Assembly: GCA_020433785.1 (NCBI GenBank)
Contig: JAGRCC010000853.1
Coordinates: 1 to 7,758, forward strand
Direction: 5' to 3'
DNA from: Anaerolineae bacterium
GTDB lineage: Bacteria > Chloroflexota > Anaerolineae > 4572-78 > J111
DNA length: 7,758 nucleotides
Positions within the stretch are counted from its first letter, which is position 1. Each line of letters begins with the position of its first letter. Shown here piece by piece: positions 1 to 5,080 of the stretch. The notes beneath the pieces were generated by a model. It ran no database searches. It had not been told where the DNA came from and saw only the letters and a program-made list of their open reading frames with translations. Both the position numbers and the translations under genes were made by a program.

Positions 1-458
1 TGGCCGATTATCGCCACGTGCCGGAGGGGCCGGGCATCATGCTCATTACCCACGAAATTAACTTTGCGATGGATTACAGTGAAGGGGACTTTGGCCTGCT
101 GGCTCAGCGAAAGTTAGGCCAAGGAACAACTCAACAGGAACGTATCCTTGACCTGGTTCGCGCCACGGTAACGTTTGGGGCGCTGCTGGAATCCGATCCG
201 CGGGTTGCCGGTCAGCTCAGTTTAGAGGGCGGCGCGTTCCAGTTCTTATCAAACGACCGGCTGGCGTTACCCAACACCGCCGAAGGTTTTGCGGCCATTC
301 GGCCCGATCTGGAGGCGGCTGCGGCGGTAATTTATCCGGGGCAAGCTGTCTCGATCACCCGGCTCGACAACGATCCCCGTGACCGCCTGACGGTTGTGGT
401 GCAGGCGGGAACCGTTGATATGAGAACGGTGGCTGAGGCAGTCGGCGCGCTAGTGTGA
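1..458 (+). CDS. 3' part of an unrecognised gene
   Basis: The reading frame is open from the window edge (first full codon at 3) to TGA at 456-458, so at least 152 residues are present and the start lies upstream. The codons before the GTG at 18 read ADYRH and continue smoothly into VPEGPGIMLITHEINF, so GTG 18 is unlikely to be the true start. The visible protein looks soluble and mixed alpha/beta. A hydrophobic strand (GIMLITHEINFAMD) leads into an acidic turn and GLLAQRK. A helix-rich middle follows, with a C-terminal strand pair around RLTVVVQAGTVDM and a final helix. No membrane segment, signal peptide or catalytic motif is evident. I have a vague recollection of conserved hypothetical proteins with a GPGxMLIxHE segment but cannot name a family. 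Nothing links it to the glycosyltransferases downstream, and a 207-base gap separates it from the next gene. Confidence 0.75.
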   Translation, partial: ADYRHVPEGPGIMLITHEINFAMDYSEGDFGLLAQRKLGQGTTQQERILDLVRATVTFGALLESDPRVAGQLSLEGGAFQFLSNDRLALPNTAEGFAAIRPDLEAAAAVIYPGQAVSITRLDNDPRDRLTVVVQAGTVDMRTVAEAVGALV

Positions 459-487
459 GCGGCGAGTAGAAGGGGCGATAAGGTTGG

Positions 488-561
488 GACCTCGGAGGTT
501 AGGGAGGATTAGCCATTCTGCCACGTTTCGGCTAAAATCCCGGTAAAATATCTCCGAGGTC
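488..561. repeat. Inverted repeat GACCTCGGA...TCCGAGGTC in an intergenic gap
   Basis: GACCTCGGA at 488-496 is the exact reverse complement of TCCGAGGTC at 553-561, with 56 bases between. The left arm continues as GGT, making ACCTCGGAGGT, which is itself nearly self-complementary. The position between two genes of no obvious relation, and the long spacer without a T-tract, argue against a simple intrinsic terminator. It could be a paired operator site, a dispersed palindromic repeat, or a weak cruciform. The sequence alone does not decide. Confidence 0.45.
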
Positions 562-573
562 ACCACCGGCCTC

Positions 574-608
574 TGGAAGTATGAAGGATGAGGGATGAAC
601 TATGAAGT
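574..608 (+). repeat. Degenerate heptamer array, ATGAAGG type (intergenic)
   Basis: Consecutive 7-base units read TGGAAGT, ATGAAGG, ATGAGGG, ATGAACT and ATGAAGT. The ATGA core recurs every 7 bases. The unit resembles the reverse complement of the ATTCATC array inside the glycosyltransferase gene at 5648-5681 (GATGAAT). In this orientation the repeat carries TGA, so it could not be read through in frame, and here it sits outside any gene. Confidence 0.6.
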
Positions 609-626
609 CAAAGTCACGATCCCTCA

Positions 627-662
627 AACCGATAAACCATCAAACTAACCAATCAATAAATT
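627..662 (+). repeat. Degenerate AACC-type tetranucleotide stretch next to the DUF4202 start
   Basis: From 627 the sequence can be parsed in 4-base steps as AACC, GATA, AACC, ATCA, AACT, AACC, AATC, AATA and AATT, ending three bases before the ATG at 666. It looks like a decayed reverse-complement relative of the GTTR array at 1259-1330. It fills the place where a ribosome-binding site would be expected, and no GGAG-like sequence is visible there. The decay is heavy, so the call is tentative. Confidence 0.35.
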
Positions 663-665
663 ACC

Positions 666-1253
666 ATGTCCGATAAATTCAACCAAGCCATCGAAAAAAT
701 AGACGCGGCTAATGCTAACGACCCGAACTTGATGGATGACGGCGGTCAGATGCGGCCGCTGGAACTGGTTCACGCCGAACGCCGTACTAACTGGATTTAC
801 AAGCTGGCCGGCGAGGCGGCTTCGGAAGAGCTGCTGCTGGCCGCCCGAGGTCAGCATATCCGGCGCTGGGAGATCCCGCGTGACGCTTATCCCCGCGATC
901 GGGCCGGCTACCTGAAGTGGCGCAACGACCTCAAGACGTTCCACGCCGAGAAAACCACCGAAATAATGAAAGCAGTAGGCTACAGCGAAGAGGCGGCCGA
1001 CCGGGTAACTAGTTTGATTTTGAAAAAACGGTTGAAGTTAGATCCCGAAGTGCAAGCGCTTGAAGACTCACTGTGCTTGGTCTTTCTGGAAACGCAGTTT
1101 TCGGAGTTCGCCAAGAAAGAGGCCGATAAGATTACCGATATTCTGCGCAAAACCTGGCGCAAGATGTCGCCTGAGGGGCAGCAGTTCGCGTTGCAACTGC
1201 CGATGCACGAGGAAGATCGAAAAGTAGTCGAGGCGGCGTTAGCAGGGAAGTAG
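666..1253 (+). CDS. DUF4202-family protein
   Basis: A 195-residue soluble, mostly helical protein that I recognise as DUF4202 from its sequence pattern. It begins with the FNQAIEKIDAANANDPN segment (5-21). AARGQHIRRWEIPRDAYPRDR lies near 59-79, GYLKWR at 81-86, FHAEKTTEIMKAVGY at 92-106, and LKLDPEVQALEDSLCLVFLE near 123-142. The C-terminal block DILRKTWRKMS is at 158-168. The length looks full for the family. Its biochemical role is not known to me. The spaced H64, H93 and E133-D134 would suit an HD-like metal-binding helical fold, but that is inference. The start is ATG 666; no Shine-Dalgarno sequence precedes it. It stands alone: 207 bases to the gene before and 264 bases, including a terminator, to the gene after. 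It is therefore probably not co-transcribed with the glycosyltransferases. Confidence 0.85.
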   Translation: MSDKFNQAIEKIDAANANDPNLMDDGGQMRPLELVHAERRTNWIYKLAGEAASEELLLAARGQHIRRWEIPRDAYPRDRAGYLKWRNDLKTFHAEKTTEIMKAVGYSEEAADRVTSLILKKRLKLDPEVQALEDSLCLVFLETQFSEFAKKEADKITDILRKTWRKMSPEGQQFALQLPMHEEDRKVVEAALAGK

Positions 1254-1258
1254 GGCAG

Positions 1259-1330
1259 GATAGATAGTTAGTTAGTTAGTTGGTTAGTTAGTTAGTTGGT
1301 TGGTTGGTTGGTTGATTGATCGGTCGGATA
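1259..1330 (+). repeat. 72-base GTTR tetranucleotide array
   Basis: Eighteen 4-base units follow the DUF4202 stop almost directly. They begin GATA, GATA, then GTTA and GTTG units in blocks (five consecutive GTTG at 1295-1314), and decay through ATTG, ATCG, GTCG and GATA. The two variants GTTA and GTTG occur in runs, which suggests slippage or unequal exchange. The opposite-strand form (CAAC) recurs inside the GT-C gene at 6425-6440. The array would be transcribed in the 3' untranslated region of the upstream gene. Confidence 0.85.
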
Positions 1331-1385
1331 ATTGGGTAGGTGACAAGCGATGAGCAAGAGCCGCCCAAAACTTTATTCCTCATCT

Positions 1386-1414
1386 TTTTCAAATTTAGCT
1401 GAATCACATATAAT
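1386..1414 (+). promoter_or_regulatory. Candidate sigma-70-type promoter upstream of the terminator
   Basis: A perfect TATAAT at 1409-1414 lies 17 bases after TTTTCA at 1386-1391 (4 of 6 match to TTGACA). Transcription would start near 1421, only about 10 bases before the hairpin at 1431. The product would be a short RNA of about 40 bases, or a leader whose read-through into the glycosyltransferase gene depends on the hairpin. The match could be chance in an AT-rich stretch. Confidence 0.4.
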
Positions 1415-1430
1415 TTGAAGTCGCTGTTCG

Positions 1431-1464
1431 GCGGGCTGGTTGATTCGACCAGTCCGTTTTATTT
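1431..1464 (+). terminator. Rho-independent terminator
   Basis: CGGGCTGGT at 1432-1440 pairs with ACCAGTCCG at 1448-1456 over nine base pairs, with one G-U, around a 7-base loop. It is followed directly by TTTTATTT at 1457-1464. This is a good intrinsic terminator for transcripts arriving from the DUF4202 gene 178 bases upstream. Because it also lies after the TATAAT at 1409-1414, it may act as an attenuator for the glycosyltransferase run. Confidence 0.75.
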
Positions 1465-1480
1465 GGTTATTAGTCGAGAT

Positions 1481-1509
1481 GTGACAACTAAATCCGGTTG
1501 GTATAAAAT
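1481..1509 (+). promoter_or_regulatory. Candidate promoter of the glycosyltransferase run, near-leaderless
   Basis: GTGACA at 1481-1486 (5 of 6 to TTGACA) and TAAAAT at 1504-1509 (5 of 6 to TATAAT) are separated by 17 bases. Transcription would start at about 1515-1518, while the start codon is at 1518. No Shine-Dalgarno sequence precedes the ATG. The arrangement predicts a leaderless or nearly leaderless message. It lies downstream of the terminator, so it is the better candidate for driving 1518 onward. Confidence 0.5.
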
Positions 1510-1517
1510 CTAAAACT

Positions 1518-2921
1518 ATGCGTATCTTACTCATCAACTACGAATTTCCACCAATTGGAGCGGGCGGATCTAAAGCCAGCCAGAAAATTGCAGCCAGTTT
1601 GGTTGACATGGGGCATACGGTGCGAGTAGTGACCAGCCGTCCTACCCAGTTGTATACGTTGCTCGGTAATTTGTGTGTATTATCGGGTCTGGGCTTTTGG
1701 GTTTACCTGGCCTATGCTAAATATGCCTTTGACGAGGATCTGAGTAATCACGGCTTTACCATTTTAGGGACGCTGCTGTTGTTAACCGGGTTCATCCTGC
1801 GCAACACCGGTCTCACCTGGGAACTGCTTAATCCGATCCGGGGTCTAAAACCGGTGGAATTTGTCGATGGCGTGGAAGTGCATCGCATTCCGGTGCTGCG
1901 CCAGAAGCAGGAGTACTGCTCTACCTTTGAGATGGGAACATTTGTGATGAGCGCCCTGTGGTACAGCCTTTTCAATGTCCGTGAGTTCAAGCCGGATGTG
2001 GTCCATGTCTTTTTTGGCATTCCCGACGGTCCCATTGGCTGGGCGCTCAAGCGGCTGTATGGTCTGCCCTATCTGATCTCGCTGCGCGGGGCTGATGTGC
2101 CGTCGGATGAGGTTAAACGGTTTGCTAAGCATTACAAAGTCCTGCGGCCGCTGGTGCGCTGGTTGTGGCATGATGCCGATGCGGTAGTGGCCGTCTCTAA
2201 CGGGCTGCGCGATTTCGCTTTTCAAACCACGCCTGATCTACCCATCGAAGTCATACCCAACGCCATCGAACTGTCGGTATTTACACCGCCGCTGCATCGC
2301 CAAAGTGAAGGGCCGGTGCGGTTGATATTCGTGGGTCGATTCAACAATTTCAAGAATGTCGAAATGCTGGTTGAAACGGCTTGTTTGCTGGAAAAGAAGG
2401 GTGTGGATAACTTTGAATTGTATCTGGTGGGGGATGGCGAGCGTCGCCCCAGAGTAGAGCGGGCGGCCGCTGAAAAAGGGCTAACAAAACGCGTCCATCT
2501 TATGGGGTGGCTCGACCGGGCCGAACTGGTGGAACAGTATCGCCAGGCCGATATTTTTGTGACCGCGACGACCTGGGAGGGTATGCCCAATACCGTTTTG
2601 GAGGGCATGGCCTGCGGCCTGCCGGTGGTGTCAACTCGCGCCTCCGGTCTGGAAGAGTTGGTTCGGGAAGGGGTCAATGGCTATCTGGTCAATATCAATG
2701 ATGCCAATGCCCTGGCCGATCGACTGGCTAATCTGATCAATAATCGCTACGAGCGGCTGCGCATGAGCAAAGAAAGCCGAAAGATTGCCGAGCAGGAATT
2801 TGCCTGGGAATATATCGCCGAGCAATATGTTGAAATTTACAAGCGCATCATAAACAAACCCACTACAGTGAATTTTGCGGAAAAGTTACCCCACGAGTCG
2901 AGCATCCACAAGCAAGTTTAG
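1518..2921 (+). CDS. Family-4 glycosyltransferase (GT-B fold) with inserted membrane hairpin
   Basis: A 467-residue enzyme expected to transfer sugar from a nucleotide-sugar donor with retention of configuration. The N-terminal Rossmann domain begins MRILLINYEFPP, with the acceptor-side glycine loop IGAGG (13-17). The C-terminal donor domain starts near 266 (RLIFVGRFNNFKN; R274 and K279 are in the positions expected to contact the donor phosphates). It contains the EX7E motif in WEGMPNTVLEG (E354 and E362) and ends in the usual helices (FAWEYIAEQYVEIYKR). The odd part is residues about 47-110. Between the second strand (VRVVTSRP) and the DGVEVHRIPV strand sit two hydrophobic segments (about 47-67 and 78-97), joined by an acidic turn FDEDLSN. 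They look like a transmembrane hairpin inside the first domain. The acceptor may be lipid-linked at the cytosolic membrane face. First gene of the tight run, five bases before the next start. Confidence 0.9.
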   Translation: MRILLINYEFPPIGAGGSKASQKIAASLVDMGHTVRVVTSRPTQLYTLLGNLCVLSGLGFWVYLAYAKYAFDEDLSNHGFTILGTLLLLTGFILRNTGLTWELLNPIRGLKPVEFVDGVEVHRIPVLRQKQEYCSTFEMGTFVMSALWYSLFNVREFKPDVVHVFFGIPDGPIGWALKRLYGLPYLISLRGADVPSDEVKRFAKHYKVLRPLVRWLWHDADAVVAVSNGLRDFAFQTTPDLPIEVIPNAIELSVFTPPLHRQSEGPVRLIFVGRFNNFKNVEMLVETACLLEKKGVDNFELYLVGDGERRPRVERAAAEKGLTKRVHLMGWLDRAELVEQYRQADIFVTATTWEGMPNTVLEGMACGLPVVSTRASGLEELVREGVNGYLVNINDANALADRLANLINNRYERLRMSKESRKIAEQEFAWEYIAEQYVEIYKRIINKPTTVNFAEKLPHESSIHKQV

Positions 2922-2926
2922 GGACA

Positions 2927-5080
2927 ATGCAGCGACGAACGATTGCCTTATTACTGTTGATCCTGGCCGGATTTGCCCTGCGCGTCTACTACCTGACCAC
3001 CACGCACCCCTTTTTTGATGAATATACCACTGTTCTGGCCGCCCGGCAGGTGTTGGAGCTGGGCCGGCCGATCTTGCCTTCGGGCTTATTCTACGAACAC
3101 GGCTTACTCGCGACCTATTTAATCGCGCCCTTCACGGCTTTTTACATTCACCAACCCATTGCCGATTGGCAGCCCGGCCACTGGGGGCTGATGCTCTCGC
3201 GCTGGCCGAGCGTTCTGGTCAGCACCTTGACCATTCCCCTGATTTATCGCCTAGGTCATCGGGCTATCGCCGGCAAAGCTCAGGCAGCTAGCCTAGCCGC
3301 TTTATTGGCCGCCGGTCTATTTGCCGTTAGCCCGGAAGGCATGGTCTGGGGCGGCCGCGCCCGGATGTACGCCCTGGCGACCCTCCTGGTAGTGCTCATC
3401 GTTTACCTGGCCTATCGTGGCACACGCCATCCCGCTTCGGCCCGATTTCGCTGGCTGGCCTTGATAACCCTGCTGACCGCTTTGCTCACTCAATTGGGCG
3501 TACTCATGCTGATTCCGCCTTTAGCCGTGGCGATGGTTATTAACGGCCTAATCACCACTCGTACCACTCAATCCGGCGCTCGTCCCTGGTTTCTACAAAA
3601 AACAATTCTCTTGGAAGGCATTGCTCTAGCGGCCATCATTGCTTTAGCTGTTTTCGTTAAGCGGCTGGGGCAGCCGATGGGCTTCACACCGCTTAACAGC
3701 CAGACGAGCCACAATCTTTTAACCGAACTCTTCAATACGATCAGCTATCAAACCACCTTCTATTTCACCTGGGCTGAAACTATCCAATTTTTCGCCCGCC
3801 AATTTGGCGTACCCCATCATCTGTGGCTAACGATCACCACTATCATAGGTGCCGGTCTCGGCCTAATCCTCTTTGCCGCCGGTCGCCGTCGTCAAGGTCT
3901 AATCGCCCAACCCAACCATTCCACTGTCTCCAATCTCCAATCTCCAATCTCCAATCTCCAATCTCCCTTCTTCACCACTTTCAACCTCTTCCTCTGGCTC
4001 ACCTTTGGCCTGGTCATTCTGGAAATGGTCACCTTCCTCGAACCGTTTCGCCGCAATCCGCGCTATCTCATCATGTACTTGCCGCTCTTCTATCTCATCG
4101 CCGCTTATGCTATCTTCAACATCGTTATCGCTCTGCAAAATATCGTTTTTCCCGCCTTGCGCAATACGCGTCACGCGCTACGTAGGAGCTATCAATTTTA
4201 TGCCGCCGTTGCTCTCCTCCTCCTCTTCACGCTGCTCAACCTCAGCGACCTCCGTTTAGCGCTCGTAACACCTGAACCGGCCTACGAAGACGCCTTGGCC
4301 AAAGTCTCCGCCGACTGGCAGCCCGGCGATATTTTGCTGACGATGAACACGCCAGCCGCCGGGCTGTACTTGGGTCAAGTCGATGGGTTTACCATTCAAG
4401 ACAACGCCGAGCAGTTTTTACTTAACACCGAAACTGAACCGGTCGATCGCTGGCTGGGCGCGCCCTGGATTCGCTCGGCCGCCGAGTTTAACGCGCTGCT
4501 TAATGCTCATCCGCGCACCTGGTTTGTATCCGATACCATCCGCCAGCCTGTTTACTTTCGCGGCGACTGGCAGGCTATTCTCAATACGCAAATGGACCCT
4601 ATTTGGACCGGCGACAACGCGCTGGTCTATCGCACCCGGTCTGATCGCACGCCGCTGCCGGTTCAACCGGATACGCTGGTCAACGCCGACCTCAATCACC
4701 GCATCGAACTCGTGGGCTTTTCGCTTAATCCGCCCCAGGCCGAAGCCGACGGCTCGCAGCTGGCCATCACCCTCTTCTGGCAGACGCTAGCGCCGCTCGC
4801 CGCCGATTACACCACCTTTCTCCATCTGCGCAGCAGCAGCGGCGTTACCGTGGCTCAACGCGACAGCCAGCCCCTCGACGGAACCTACCCGACCAGCCAG
4901 TGGCAGCCCCACGAAACCATCATCGATCCGCTGACCCTGGCCCTGCCGGAAGATTTGCCGGCCGGTTCCTACCAACTCTACACCGGCCTCTACCAACTCG
5001 ATACCCTGGCCCGGCTGCCGGTTACCAATGACACCTCCGGCGAAAACGCCGTGCTATTAGGGGAGATCAAGCTGCCATGA
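2927..5080 (+). CDS. GT-C membrane glycosyltransferase (PMT/ArnT-like) with C-terminal extracytoplasmic module
   Basis: A 717-residue polytopic protein, expected to transfer a sugar from a polyprenyl-phosphate donor on the outer face. After the first membrane helix (about 5-24) comes FFDEY with D31-E32, the acidic pair expected in the first outer loop of GT-C enzymes. ARMYAL near 145 and RRNPRYLI near 379 resemble conserved PMT-type segments. I count about eleven hydrophobic helices up to about residue 444. A soluble region follows (445-580), then a beta-rich module (584-717) with ITLFWQTLAP, DYTTFLHLR, VAQRDSQP and PTSQW. The module recurs in the next gene. A heptamer array encodes SNLQSPISNLQSP (335-347) between helices 8 and 9, and a degenerate one underlies TRHALRR (414-420). 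ATG 2927 is preceded by AGGGA and lies five bases after the previous stop. The acceptor is unknown. Confidence 0.9.
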   Translation: MQRRTIALLLLILAGFALRVYYLTTTHPFFDEYTTVLAARQVLELGRPILPSGLFYEHGLLATYLIAPFTAFYIHQPIADWQPGHWGLMLSRWPSVLVSTLTIPLIYRLGHRAIAGKAQAASLAALLAAGLFAVSPEGMVWGGRARMYALATLLVVLIVYLAYRGTRHPASARFRWLALITLLTALLTQLGVLMLIPPLAVAMVINGLITTRTTQSGARPWFLQKTILLEGIALAAIIALAVFVKRLGQPMGFTPLNSQTSHNLLTELFNTISYQTTFYFTWAETIQFFARQFGVPHHLWLTITTIIGAGLGLILFAAGRRRQGLIAQPNHSTVSNLQSPISNLQSPFFTTFNLFLWLTFGLVILEMVTFLEPFRRNPRYLIMYLPLFYLIAAYAIFNIVIALQNIVFPALRNTRHALRRSYQFYAAVALLLLFTLLNLSDLRLALVTPEPAYEDALAKVSADWQPGDILLTMNTPAAGLYLGQVDGFTIQDNAEQFLLNTETEPVDRWLGAPWIRSAAEFNALLNAHPRTWFVSDTIRQPVYFRGDWQAILNTQMDPIWTGDNALVYRTRSDRTPLPVQPDTLVNADLNHRIELVGFSLNPPQAEADGSQLAITLFWQTLAPLAADYTTFLHLRSSSGVTVAQRDSQPLDGTYPTSQWQPHETIIDPLTLALPEDLPAGSYQLYTGLYQLDTLARLPVTNDTSGENAVLLGEIKLP
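3931..3965 (+). repeat. Perfect CAATCTC x5 heptamer array within the GT-C gene
   Basis: Five identical 7-base units CAATCTC run without interruption, and a degraded unit CTGTCTC precedes them at 3924. Three units span seven codons, so the protein repeats the heptapeptide SNLQSPI. Neither strand contains a stop codon in any frame of the unit, which also creates a spurious open frame on the opposite strand. A gain or loss of one unit would frameshift the gene near residue 335. Confidence 0.95.
4166..4186 (+). repeat. Degenerate ACGCGTC-type heptamer array within the GT-C gene
   Basis: Units ACGCGTC, ACGCGCT and ACGTAGG lie at 4166, 4173 and 4180, with the ACG start repeated every 7 bases. They encode the basic stretch TRHALRR between predicted helices 10 and 11. 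The array resembles the CACGTTC-type array at 5818-5852. With three diverged units this could be chance. Confidence 0.4.

Noticed and set aside
18..20. GTG as start of the first gene
   Set aside because: The frame is open upstream to the window edge and the preceding codons read as normal protein, so the gene is better treated as truncated by the window.
645..944. Opposite-strand open frame over the DUF4202 start
   Set aside because: The + strand frame matches DUF4202 along its whole length; the reverse frame has no recognisable motif.
3931..3965. CRISPR-like repeats
   Set aside because: The units are 7 bases and directly adjacent, with no spacers and no cas genes in the window.
3899..4174. 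Opposite-strand open frame across the CAATCTC array
   Set aside because: It exists because the heptamer is stop-free on both strands (its peptide repeats RLEIGDW). It lies wholly inside a well-supported GT-C gene and has no recognisable domain.
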